DNA of 40,287 nucleotides from Candidatus Poribacteria bacterium (GTDB lineage: Bacteria; Poribacteria; WGA-4E; WGA-3G), in NCBI GenBank assembly GCA_009841255.1, contig VXMD01000059.1, forward strand, positions 1 to 40,287, in the 5' to 3' direction. Below are positions 1 to 7,483 of the stretch, piece by piece (positions within the stretch are counted from its first letter, which is position 1; the number at the start of each line of letters is the position of its first letter). The position numbers and the translations under genes were made by a program. The notes beneath the pieces are model-generated. The model was not told where the DNA came from, did not search any database, and was given only the letters and a program-made list of their open reading frames with translations.

Positions 1-50
1 TCTTGAAGATATTATACAGATGTATAAGTAATTAATGAATCCACTATATT
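1..50. repeat. Left copy of 50-bp terminal inverted repeat
   Basis: Bases 1-50 are the exact reverse complement of 40234-40283, and the match stops abruptly at base 51. The repeat contains a small palindrome, TATACA-n2-TGTATA in the right-hand copy. Identical inverted ends on a metagenomic contig usually mean that assembly stopped inside a repeated element. A real terminal inverted repeat of a mobile unit is the alternative. Confidence 0.9.
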
Positions 51-128
51 TACACGCTAAATCAACCAAAGAACTTGACTTTTTCCCAACTATCAGATAT
101 CATAGTCCATCAAGTAGGCAGATTTTAG

Positions 129-293
129 TCTGTTGGGTTGGCATGGAAAGTAAGAACCGCCTATTCGTTTTGGCCGGAATACGTTCAATTTTGTCGGGAC
201 ATTGCGAATCGTAACGGCGTTTCAATGCGACACCTCAACAGGGCTTTGTGGAGATTTTCATTCGACTCCAGAAACAAGGAACGCGCGTGTTGA
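129..293 (+). pseudogene. C-terminal remnant of an HhH glycosylase-like gene
   Basis: Reading in frame from 129 to the TGA at 291-293 gives about 54 residues that align closely with the C-terminus of the HhH protein at 18809-19348. Shared signatures are SVG..WK.RT.Y.FW.EY.QFC.DIA.RN.VSMR.L.RALW. The codon just before 129 is TAG at the position where the intact gene has TGG (Trp), and alignment decays upstream. This is therefore a diverged, broken second copy rather than a gene cut by the contig edge. It sits directly upstream of a nuclease-like gene, as the intact copy sits among nuclease and helicase genes. Confidence 0.75.
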
Positions 294-353
294 TGTTGTG
301 GGGGCGCGATAGATGGTAGAGAAGGCAACGTTTATGAAAGGAATCGTTATAGG

Positions 354-1343
354 ATGTGTCAAAATCTCAAACAACTAACGTCTGTCGATCTCAACGAGGT
401 TTGGGAAAACGAACCCCAGCACTTTACCCCGTGGCTTGCACGAGAGGAAAATCTAACGCTTTTAGGTGAAACGTTGGGGATAGACCTCGAACTGGAGGAA
501 CAGGAGATAAATATTGGGAGTTTCCGAGCCGACCTGCTTTGCAAGAATACAGTCGATGGCTCGTGGGTGCTTATTGAAAACCAATTAGCCCCAACCGACC
601 ATACGCATGTAGGACAACTGCTCACATACGCCTCAGGCTTAAGTGCGTCTACAGTTATCTGGATCGCTCAGACCTTCCGGAGCGAGCACCAGGCGATGGT
701 GGACTGGCTGAATCGGATCACCGATGAACGCTATCGTTTCTTTGGGATTGAGGTGAAGGTCTGGCAGATTGAAGATTCCGCCCGCGCCGTACAATTTGAG
801 GTCGTTTCGAGTCCCAATGACTGGAGCCGCGGTGTGAGTCGGGACATCCGACGCGCCGCGAATCAAGAACTCTCTGAAACAGACAAATTGCATCTCAGAT
901 TCTGGACGGGTTTGCGTGAATACATGCAAGACAAAGCAAGCCGCCTGAATTGCCCCGCCCCTAGGCCGTGGAGATACATCGTCTTCAGTATAGGACGGGC
1001 AGGCTTCAGTATAGAAACACATCTGGCCCCTACCCGTAATGAAATAAGTATTCGGCTCTGTATCGATTATGATAACGTCGAGGCATACTTCTATTTGCTT
1101 CAGGAACAACAGGAGGCGATTGAAAAGGCATTTGGCGAACCGCTTGAATGGAATGAACTCCCCGGAAATAAAAGGAGTCGGATTTCCCTAACGAAGGTAG
1201 ACACCGACCCCTTAGACGAAAACGATTGGTCCCATCAGTACGAATGGTTTACCGCCAAATTGGAATTGTTTGATAAAGTTTTCCAGGAACGCATTCGAAG
1301 ACTTGATGCTGCTGACTGGATACCAGAGAATGATGACCCATAA
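354..1343 (+). CDS. DUF4268-type protein with PD-(D/E)XK-like N-terminus
   Basis: A 329-residue protein. The N-terminal half has the layout of a restriction-type nuclease fold: F-x-PWLA near 24-29, an Asp in GSFRADLL (D60), then VLIENQL with E75 and Q77, followed by H-x-GQLLTYASGL and a vWIA..F..EH..a..WLN segment to about 120. This order is typical of proteins annotated as DUF4268. The C-terminal half (about 180-320) has a conserved FW..L..Y segment and a W..QYEWF...L..F...F.ERI tail. DUF4268 proteins often occur in defence islands, and the role as a DNA-acting nuclease is inferred. The ATG at 354 follows GAAAGG about 13 nt upstream, which is a weak ribosome binding site. The gene appears to stand alone. 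Confidence 0.75.
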   Translation: MCQNLKQLTSVDLNEVWENEPQHFTPWLAREENLTLLGETLGIDLELEEQEINIGSFRADLLCKNTVDGSWVLIENQLAPTDHTHVGQLLTYASGLSASTVIWIAQTFRSEHQAMVDWLNRITDERYRFFGIEVKVWQIEDSARAVQFEVVSSPNDWSRGVSRDIRRAANQELSETDKLHLRFWTGLREYMQDKASRLNCPAPRPWRYIVFSIGRAGFSIETHLAPTRNEISIRLCIDYDNVEAYFYLLQEQQEAIEKAFGEPLEWNELPGNKRSRISLTKVDTDPLDENDWSHQYEWFTAKLELFDKVFQERIRRLDAADWIPENDDP

Positions 1344-1499
1344 TTTCTATAGGTTTTCGAACGGAGGCAAACGTAAAAGCATCGCTGTTAGCGGATGCAA
1401 ATCAGTTATCGACATCTCACTCTAAATACGAAGCCACCCGACAGCAGATAGAGAATGCAGCGTACGAACCCTTCACACTGCGTGAGGGAGACTTCAACG

Positions 1500-1844
1500 A
1501 TGATCCACACGCTACAAGACTATATCCAAAGGCTGAAAGGCTTACAGAACGGAAAGCGAGCACCTCACAAACCGTTTTTCTTGTTAATCATCATGGAGAT
1601 GCTTGAAAGCGGCGAACTCTCCGAAAATCGTATCTCTTTTAGAGAAATCGAAGAGAAGAAACCTTTCTTTGCAGAGTTGATAGCGGTTTTCAATAGCGGA
1701 AACGCAAAGAGATGGCAACCGACCCACCAGCTGCTCAAGGTGGGCAATACGCTCCGCTGCCTCGATAGACTGCTGATCCGTCACAATCTTGTTTTAGAGG
1801 GTGGCCCGAATTTTCGATGGCATTACAATTTTTATATCACATAA
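1500..1844 (+). CDS. N-terminal domain of an HNH-family restriction protein, truncated
   Basis: A 114-residue protein from the ATG at 1500, chosen over an in-frame ATG at 1455 because GAGGGAG lies 8-10 nt upstream of it. The sequence has the start typical of large HNH restriction proteins: a helix ending in LQNGKRAPHKPFFLL, then ELSENRISF and a short W-containing helix. In that family (HNH_2-type restriction endonucleases) an APHKPxLLL segment precedes a distal HNH nuclease domain. No H, N or C cluster is present here, and the frame stops soon after. It may be a broken gene whose nuclease half is lost, or a stand-alone N-terminal domain. Confidence 0.55.
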   Translation: MIHTLQDYIQRLKGLQNGKRAPHKPFFLLIIMEMLESGELSENRISFREIEEKKPFFAELIAVFNSGNAKRWQPTHQLLKVGNTLRCLDRLLIRHNLVLEGGPNFRWHYNFYIT

Positions 1845-1864
1845 CCCCTTCATGAAAAAGGGTT
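1843..1864 (+). terminator. Possible terminator hairpin
   Basis: AACCCCTT and AAGGGTT can pair around a 7-nt loop directly over the stop codon of the preceding gene, with one bulged base. The run of T that follows is poor, so termination is only possible, not shown. Confidence 0.3.
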
Positions 1865-1968
1865 TATCAAACTTTCTAACAACTTTTTGCAAGTCCAAAA
1901 CGACTAATTCCGAACAGGATTGTGAGGACGAGTAGTCGTTCAATGTTGGGTTTGTATGTCAATTCTCC

Positions 1969-1992
1969 GTAGGGGCGAGGTCTCCTCGCCCG
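1969..1992. repeat. Palindromic intergenic repeat (GGGGCGAGG type)
   Basis: The hairpin GGGCGAGG-TCT-CCTCGCCC is preceded by GTA. It has the same design as the GTAGGGGCAGG...CCTGCC repeats at 30949 and 30994, so it belongs to a family of short intergenic palindromes. Confidence 0.6.
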
Positions 1993-2032
1993 TATAGCTC
2001 AAAGTTGATGTAATACGAGAGGAGCGAACTGA

Positions 2033-3079
2033 GTGAAGTGGTTGAGTGAAGCAAGGCAATCGATAAAACAATTAAAAAGAAGAGCGATCGACGGTTCAAC
2101 AGAGAAACTGGGTGAAACTAAACAAGTTGTACGTGAAAGACTTTTGGAAACTACAACTATGGTAAAGCAGGGAACTAACAGAATTGACTGCATAAGGAAG
2201 GAAAAATTACCAGAAATTGTGGCTGGGACCCTGAAGGAGGCACGAAAAGTAGCCGATGCAGCTGAGAAAAAATTGTCTCATCTGAATCTCAGAAAGACAG
2301 AATGGATTTTGCGTTCACAGGTGGTAGGGTCAGTAACCACAGCCATACCACTCACCTTGAAGGAACTGCCAGCTGTTGCACAATCTTTAGCCAATAGAGC
2401 TGGCCGCGTAGCTCCGGACAAACTGTTTGACTTAATACCCACCGGAGTGAAACTGTCAGAAGAGAGTATTATGGCGTTTTTAAAGACTCACGACGTAAGC
2501 CATCGGATTTCAATCAAGAATGACCCAACAAAAGCAGGTGATATTAACAACGTTATCTTTGAGCCTTCTTCAGTAAACCGCGCGCGTGGATCACAGAATA
2601 TGTCTCACACTGAATTTCGGAAGGCACAATCCGACATGGCTATCAAAGGCATAAAGTATGGTATCAAAAACACTGTAGGTGCCGTAACCAGAGGTATGTT
2701 GTTCGGGGCTTTATTAGAGCTTCCTATAACTGTTATTGAAAACACTTTGCACGTCAAAAACAATGGCAAAGCAATGAAAACAGCTTCTGTGGATGCAGTG
2801 AAAGATGTAGGGAAAAACGCTCTGTTAGGAGGAGCATCTGCTGCGGCTTTAACGGGGTTGAGTTTACTTGGTGTGACACTAGGACCGGCTGCTATACCCT
2901 TAGCTATTGTTGGTGGTGTTATGTATACTTGGTCAGCAGCGGATAGGATTTGGCAAGCATTAGATGATGAAAGAAAAAAAGAGTTAACGGATTCCGAGCC
3001 CGTTTTGTTCCTGGCATCAGTTGCTCGGTGTGGGAACAACCAAGACTATATTTCATCGCTAAAAATGTTGCCTAATTAA
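2033..3079 (+). CDS. Putative H-N-N nuclease-like protein with hydrophobic tail
   Basis: A 348-residue protein with a GTG start at 2033, supported by GAGAGGAG about 8 nt upstream. Residues 1-95 are charged and helical, probably coiled coil. Residues 151-186 contain THDVSHRIS, then NNVIFEPSSVNRARG. H157, N173 and N182 are spaced x15 and x8, which is the spacing of an HNH/beta-beta-alpha-metal nuclease, with Asn at the third position and NRARG resembling the usual N.R.KG end. Residues 216-240 and 264-300 are hydrophobic and glycine-rich, the latter containing LLGVTLGPAAIPLAIVGG, and could insert in a membrane. I do not recognise a named family. A membrane-associated nuclease effector is my inference. 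The start of the MITE at 3083 lies just after the stop codon. Confidence 0.6.
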   Translation: MKWLSEARQSIKQLKRRAIDGSTEKLGETKQVVRERLLETTTMVKQGTNRIDCIRKEKLPEIVAGTLKEARKVADAAEKKLSHLNLRKTEWILRSQVVGSVTTAIPLTLKELPAVAQSLANRAGRVAPDKLFDLIPTGVKLSEESIMAFLKTHDVSHRISIKNDPTKAGDINNVIFEPSSVNRARGSQNMSHTEFRKAQSDMAIKGIKYGIKNTVGAVTRGMLFGALLELPITVIENTLHVKNNGKAMKTASVDAVKDVGKNALLGGASAAALTGLSLLGVTLGPAAIPLAIVGGVMYTWSAADRIWQALDDERKKELTDSEPVLFLASVARCGNNQDYISSLKMLPN

Positions 3080-3082
3080 TAA

Positions 3083-3248
3083 TAACCCAAGTTGCTACCT
3101 AATGGGTTCTGAGTGTTTAAACACAGATTTTTCGAGGAAAGGTGCCTCTTTACACCCCGTAGGGGGGATATGTCTATAGAAAAACGGTTTTCCAATCCCC
3201 CGCACCCCGTCGGGGTGCTATGAAAATAAAAAGTGGCAACTTGGGTTA
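3083..3248. mobile_element. 166-bp MITE-like element, copy A
   Basis: Near-perfect 16-bp terminal inverted repeats, TAACCCAAGTTGCTAC (3083-3098) and GTGGCAACTTGGGTTA (3233-3248), flank a non-coding interior with two CACCCCGT-(a/c)GGGGTG palindromes. Copy B at 11235-11400 is exactly the same length and very similar in sequence. There is no transposase inside. Ends beginning TA suggest insertion at TA, but the family of the parent transposon is unknown. Confidence 0.8.
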
Positions 3249-3286
3249 CTATAATAATGTGAGTTTGAAAAAAGAAACCGGTTCTT

Positions 3287-3519
3287 GTAGGTTGGGTTGA
3301 ACGAGAACGAACTCAAGACGGCACAAAACAGAAAATTGGCAATCAACAGATAGCAATCTGAGACGACCAAGTTCCGAGTGAAACCCAACGTATTCTTAGA
3401 CCTATCGCACTTAACATGTTGGGTTTCGCTATGCCTATCTTCAAAAATGGGGATTGACAATCGGCATTCTTGGTTTAAACCATACGACTTTTGGTCCTTT
3501 ACCGCTCAACCCAACCTAC
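3287..3519. repeat. 233-bp palindromic AACCCAACC element
   Basis: The ends are 14-bp perfect inverted repeats: GTAGGTTGGGTTGA (3287-3300) and TCAACCCAACCTAC (3506-3519). A nested pair, GAAACCCAAC (3380-3389) and GTTGGGTTTC (3418-3427), lies inside. The element is non-coding and the short ORF crossing it is fortuitous. This layout resembles the GTAGGTTGGGTT repeats seen in many bacterial genomes rich in MITEs. Confidence 0.7.
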
Positions 3520-3781
3520 GTTTACATTTCAATTTTTATTCCCAAACTCACGTTATGATAAATCCTAAAAATATATGGACATCTTGTAGGCGGTTTTGCT
3601 TGGGTGTTTCCTCTAGGTCTTGTGCCTGCCCAGAAACTCACCCTTCACAATGTCCAATTAATTCTAAGATCTACCATAATAAAAAATAAAAGATGGAATA
3701 TGCCAAGGTCCTTCAGTTTTCCTTTTTTCCCACCCATAGCAACGAATCTATAGCCATAAAAAGACAGAAACCTCAACAGTT

Positions 3782-3880
3782 CCAGCCCCGTAGGGGTGAT
3801 ATGTCTATAGAAAACGGTGTATTCCAATGATTGCACCCCGTAGGGGTGCTATGTCTATAAATAAGTGGCAACTTGCGTTA
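3782..3880. mobile_element. Decayed partial copy C of the 166-bp MITE
   Basis: Two palindromic units CCCCGTAGGGGTG with ATGTCTATA tails (3782-3810 and 3833-3860) are followed by the right-end repeat GTGGCAACTTGCGTTA (3865-3880), which has one mismatch to copies A and B. No matching left end is visible, so this is a partial or degraded copy. Confidence 0.65.
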
Positions 3881-3884
3881 CTAA

Positions 3885-4041
3885 TAACCTAAATTGCCAG
3901 TTGTAGCATAAGAGACCGTTAGTCTGAGCATAAATGAGCGCAACCTAACAGAATACGCTACAAAACACCGCAGATAATGAACTGTTTTGACCGAAAACCC
4001 TACTGGCATGCTCAAAATCCTGTAACTAGCAACTTGGGTTA
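3885..4041. mobile_element. MITE-like element D with a different core
   Basis: The ends TAACCTAAATTGCCAG (3885-3900) and CTAGCAACTTGGGTTA (4026-4041) match the terminal repeats of copies A and B. The interior instead carries an imperfect palindrome from TGTAGC (3902) to GCTACA (3962). A closely similar palindrome occupies the centre of the element at 40111-40234, so ends and cores appear to be shuffled between elements. Confidence 0.6.
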
Positions 4042-4129
4042 TAATAGAAATAGCACCGTGCAGTTTCTCTGAGCGGTTGCGACAATTTATGCACCATTCG
4101 CCTCCTTAAATGCATGTTATATTTTTTTT

Positions 4130-4158
4130 TTGACATTTTTTCATATTTCCTGTATCCT
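4130..4158 (+). promoter_or_regulatory. Sigma70-type promoter for the helicase/RM locus
   Basis: TTGACA at 4130-4135 and TATCCT at 4153-4158 are separated by 17 bp, preceded by an A/T run. It is the best promoter match seen upstream of the helicase and points into a leader of about 320 nt. Confidence 0.5.
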
Positions 4159-4188
4159 TTTAAGTGGCAGCCTCCTTTTTTCGAGGTG

Positions 4189-4218
4189 CGTCGATGGTGG
4201 TACCAACACCGATCGACG
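4189..4218 (+). promoter_or_regulatory. Leader hairpin downstream of the promoter
   Basis: CGTCGATGGTG (4189-4199) can pair with CACCGATCGACG (4207-4218), giving a strong stem about 30 nt after the proposed transcription start. It could be an operator or a leader RNA structure; nothing in the sequence identifies the ligand or protein. Confidence 0.35.
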
Positions 4219-4247
4219 CGGCACTGCCATAAGTTGGGTATGACAGC

Positions 4248-4301
4248 GCTAACCTAATTGTAACATAAAATCCCTTTATTTTGTGAGACTTTTAGGTTAG
4301 C
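4248..4301. repeat. 54-bp inverted repeat in the helicase leader
   Basis: Perfect 10-bp arms GCTAACCTAA (4248-4257) and TTAGGTTAGC (4292-4301) enclose an A/T-rich interior. The remaining leader up to 4487 has no gene that I can support. The element may be a small mobile palindrome or an operator. Confidence 0.4.
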
Positions 4302-4487
4302 ACCTTATACACAAAAGGATTGCCAAGAACGCACACCTTACCGTTTGCCTTCCCAAAGCAATCTCCAAAAAATGAAGCAGAAAAACTGGTTTATAGTGGC
4401 ACGTTGATCGTTTCTTCGGTTTTGTCAGGCCAGCCCTTCGCGCTTTAGGGCTCTTGGCCGACAATACACCTTGAAGGACATTGTCGG

Positions 4488-7436
4488 TTGAGCACGAAAA
4501 TTCGATCTTCGCCATATTCAACCAACTTCCATGCTTCGGGGTATAAAGATTTTCCAGTATTAGCCATGAAACAAAAACCTACCTCAGGACCCAACTCACA
4601 ACAACAAGAAGCCATCCATATAACAGAAGGTCCCCTACTCATCATCGCGGGACCCGGCTCTGGCAAGACCTTCACCCTCGTAGAACGGATCTACCATCTA
4701 ATCTCCGAGAAGAATATCCAACCCGAACAGCTATTCGTCTCAACCTTCACAGAGAAAGCCGCCGCTGAACTCATCACCCGAGTTTCGTCAAGACTGGCTG
4801 CCGATAACATTGCAGTCAACCTCAACGAGATGTATATTGGCACATTCCATTCAATCTGCCTCCGCTTCCTTGAGGAGAATCGTGAATTTACCCGTTTGAA
4901 GCGAAGTTTTACTTTGTTGGATCAGTTCGATCAACAGTATTTTCTCTATCAGAAGCTCTCTGAATATCAGAATATTGAGGGGAGCGAATACATTTTGGAA
5001 AATACCAGAGGGTGGTGGGCAGCAGAGAAACTCATGATGTGGGTGAATAAGGTGAGCGAGGAAGCACTGGATCCTAAAGTTCTTCTGAACGCCCTTGAAC
5101 CTGAAGTTCAGGCGTTGGGACGCTGTTATCAACAGTATCAGAAACATCTGGAAGAGGAGAACTATCTCGACTTCTCCACCATCCAGCTCGAAGCGTTGCG
5201 TCTGCTTGAGGGACACCCAGAGATACTTAACGAAATCCGTGAGAAGATTCAATATTTGATGGTTGATGAGTATCAGGACACTAATACCATCCAAGAGCGG
5301 ATACTGTTCACATTGGCGAAACCCGATTTTAATCTTTGTGTCGTCGGTGATGACGATCAGGGGCTTTACCGGTTTCGGGGTGCGACGATACGGAACATCC
5401 TTGAATTTCCACAGCAGTTTCCATCCGATGTCTGCAAGCAGGTCAGTCTCACCACGAATTACCGTTCCCATCCGGATATCATTGAGTTCTATGACAAGTG
5501 GATGGAAACCCTTGACTGGACAGCAGATGGCAAGATCTTTCGTTACGAAAAGGAGATTGTTCCAGACGCTGAAGCAGATTTCACAGATATGCCTACTACC
5601 CTAAAAGTTACCGGTAACAATCCAAAGAATTGGCACAAAGAAGTTCTTGCCTTTCTTTACCGTCTCAGGGATAGCGGCGCATTGACAGATTGGAATCAAG
5701 TCGCTTTCCTCTTTCGGTCCGTGAAAAGTCAGAAGGCCGTTGCACTTGCTGAAGCGTTAGAGGCAGATGGTATCCCCGTCTACTCACCACGCTCAAATCT
5801 TTTCTTTGACCGCACAGAAATTCGACTGATGATCGGTGCTTTGATTTTCCTGTTTCCGCAGTTTCCAGAGGTGCGGCAGTGGAACAAGAACGTTTGGTTT
5901 GACATCTGGGACTATTATGATAATGACTGTTTTCAGGAGTTTACGACTGAGCTCCGCAAGCCGGAGAATCAGCCCCTGCTCGAGTGGTGCCGCAGGCAAG
6001 CAAGAGTGCATCGCACGCTGACAGAAGGGACAGACTACGCCTTCTCTGGGTTGTTCTATGTGTTGTTGCAGTTCCCGCTATTCAGTCAATACCTTGGGGA
6101 TGTAACACAGGGAGATGTGATTGGCAGTCGTCCTGCACGAAACTTAGCGATCTTCTCGCAGATGCTCAATAAATATGAGTATATCCATCGTATAAACGTT
6201 CTAACTCCCAACAATCTTGATAGAAACCTCCAGCGATTGTTCAACCAGTTTTTCCGTTTTCTCAAGGAAGGTAACATCTTTGAATACGAAGACGCATCCG
6301 AATACGCGCCGAGCGGTTGTGTCTCTTTTATGACGATTCACCAGTCGAAGGGCTTGGAATTCCCTGTTGTGATTGTCGGATCGATGGAAGTCACTCCTTG
6401 GGAACGGTCCAACGATCTCGATGCCTTGCTTCAACGGAAATACTACAGTAAAAAGCCGTTTGAGCCCCTGGATCAGACCAAAAACTATGATTTCTGGAGA
6501 CTGTTTTATACAGCGTTTTCCAGAGCACAGAATCTCCTAATCCTCACTTGTCAGGAACAGGTAAGCGGACGGCGGGTCCCGTCAAAATATTTTAAGTCGG
6601 TCTATGATTTACTACCACCTTGGCGGACTGCGTCGTTTCAACCCGAAAATCTCACACTCGAAACGATCAAGGATGTAGATCTGAAGAATGAATATTCCTT
6701 CACATCACACATCACTGTTTTTGAGAATTGCGCCAGACAGTACAAGTTCTACCGAGATATTGGTTTCGCCCCGATCCGTCGGAACCCGATTCTCTTTGGG
6801 ACATTAGTCCATCAGACGATTGAGGACATCCACAAAGCCGTTCTGCGCGGCGAAGAACATATTGTAACCGATGACCAGATTGAGAATTGGTTTGAGACGA
6901 ACTATACACATCTCTCCCGTCAGGAACGGCTTTATCTAAGACAAGAGGCGCAAGATGCAGCGTTGGATCATGTCTTGAGATATGTGGACCGTGAGCGATC
7001 CACTTGGAATAGGATTCGTGAGACAGAGGTCGAAGTCTCGCTTGTCAAAGATTTGTATATTCTCAAGGGGCATGTGGATCTGATTCGGGGTGAAGATGGC
7101 ACAGTGGAGATTGTCGACTTCAAGTCTGAAAAGAAACCCGACCTCGTGAGCGAGTGGGAGAAAGTAGAGCGTTACCGTCGTCAACTGGAGGTGTATGCAC
7201 ACATCATTGAGGGGCGCACGGAACACACAATTAGCAAGATGCATCTCTACTACACAGGCGAAGACGACGGCAATCCGTATGTCAGTTTCGACAAGGATAC
7301 GCGTTCCATTGAGCAAACGGTGGCGACATTTGATGGTATTGTGGCGCGTATTGAGAACAAAGACTTCGAGATCGCTGCCCGTCCAGATAGGCTATGTCGG
7401 AACTGTGATATGAAGGCATACTGTGACGCGATGTAA
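4488..7436 (+). CDS. UvrD-family helicase fused to an Fe-S PD-(D/E)XK nuclease
   Basis: A 982-residue superfamily 1 helicase of the UvrD/AddA type. Visible motifs are Q-motif NSQQQEAI, Walker A GPGSGKT (55-61), motif II VDEYQDTN, motif III VGDDDQGLYRFRGA, motif IV NYRSHPDI, motif V TIHQSKGLEF and motif VI YTAFSRA. The C-terminal third is a RecB/Cas4-like nuclease: GTLVHQTIED, GHVDLI (D864), VDFKSEK (D877, K879) and QLEVYA. C748 pairs with C970-x2-C973-x5-C979, the layout that holds a 4Fe-4S cluster in AddB and Cas4. It probably unwinds and degrades DNA. The gene is 47 nt ahead of mod and likely co-transcribed with the restriction locus. A TTG start at 4488 has AAGGA 9 nt upstream; the ATG at 4566 is an alternative that loses only non-conserved residues. 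Confidence 0.9.
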   Translation: MSTKIRSSPYSTNFHASGYKDFPVLAMKQKPTSGPNSQQQEAIHITEGPLLIIAGPGSGKTFTLVERIYHLISEKNIQPEQLFVSTFTEKAAAELITRVSSRLAADNIAVNLNEMYIGTFHSICLRFLEENREFTRLKRSFTLLDQFDQQYFLYQKLSEYQNIEGSEYILENTRGWWAAEKLMMWVNKVSEEALDPKVLLNALEPEVQALGRCYQQYQKHLEEENYLDFSTIQLEALRLLEGHPEILNEIREKIQYLMVDEYQDTNTIQERILFTLAKPDFNLCVVGDDDQGLYRFRGATIRNILEFPQQFPSDVCKQVSLTTNYRSHPDIIEFYDKWMETLDWTADGKIFRYEKEIVPDAEADFTDMPTTLKVTGNNPKNWHKEVLAFLYRLRDSGALTDWNQVAFLFRSVKSQKAVALAEALEADGIPVYSPRSNLFFDRTEIRLMIGALIFLFPQFPEVRQWNKNVWFDIWDYYDNDCFQEFTTELRKPENQPLLEWCRRQARVHRTLTEGTDYAFSGLFYVLLQFPLFSQYLGDVTQGDVIGSRPARNLAIFSQMLNKYEYIHRINVLTPNNLDRNLQRLFNQFFRFLKEGNIFEYEDASEYAPSGCVSFMTIHQSKGLEFPVVIVGSMEVTPWERSNDLDALLQRKYYSKKPFEPLDQTKNYDFWRLFYTAFSRAQNLLILTCQEQVSGRRVPSKYFKSVYDLLPPWRTASFQPENLTLETIKDVDLKNEYSFTSHITVFENCARQYKFYRDIGFAPIRRNPILFGTLVHQTIEDIHKAVLRGEEHIVTDDQIENWFETNYTHLSRQERLYLRQEAQDAALDHVLRYVDRERSTWNRIRETEVEVSLVKDLYILKGHVDLIRGEDGTVEIVDFKSEKKPDLVSEWEKVERYRRQLEVYAHIIEGRTEHTISKMHLYYTGEDDGNPYVSFDKDTRSIEQTVATFDGIVARIENKDFEIAARPDRLCRNCDMKAYCDAM

Positions 7437-7483
7437 CCAAACTGGACGATTAACAAGTTGTCCGCAAAACAAGGAGTTATCTC

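Noticed and set aside
639-1109. Minus-strand frame of 156 codons and many other antisense frames over strong genes
   Set aside because: They are shadows of well-supported plus-strand genes and have no domain signature.
3378-3689. 103-codon plus-strand frame
   Set aside because: It runs through the AACCCAACC palindromic repeat and low-complexity sequence and has no ribosome binding site or recognisable domain.
3119-3880. CACCCCGTAGGGGTG units looked like a CRISPR array
   Set aside because: The units are short, irregularly spaced and sit inside MITE-like elements; there are no equal-length spacers and no cas genes.
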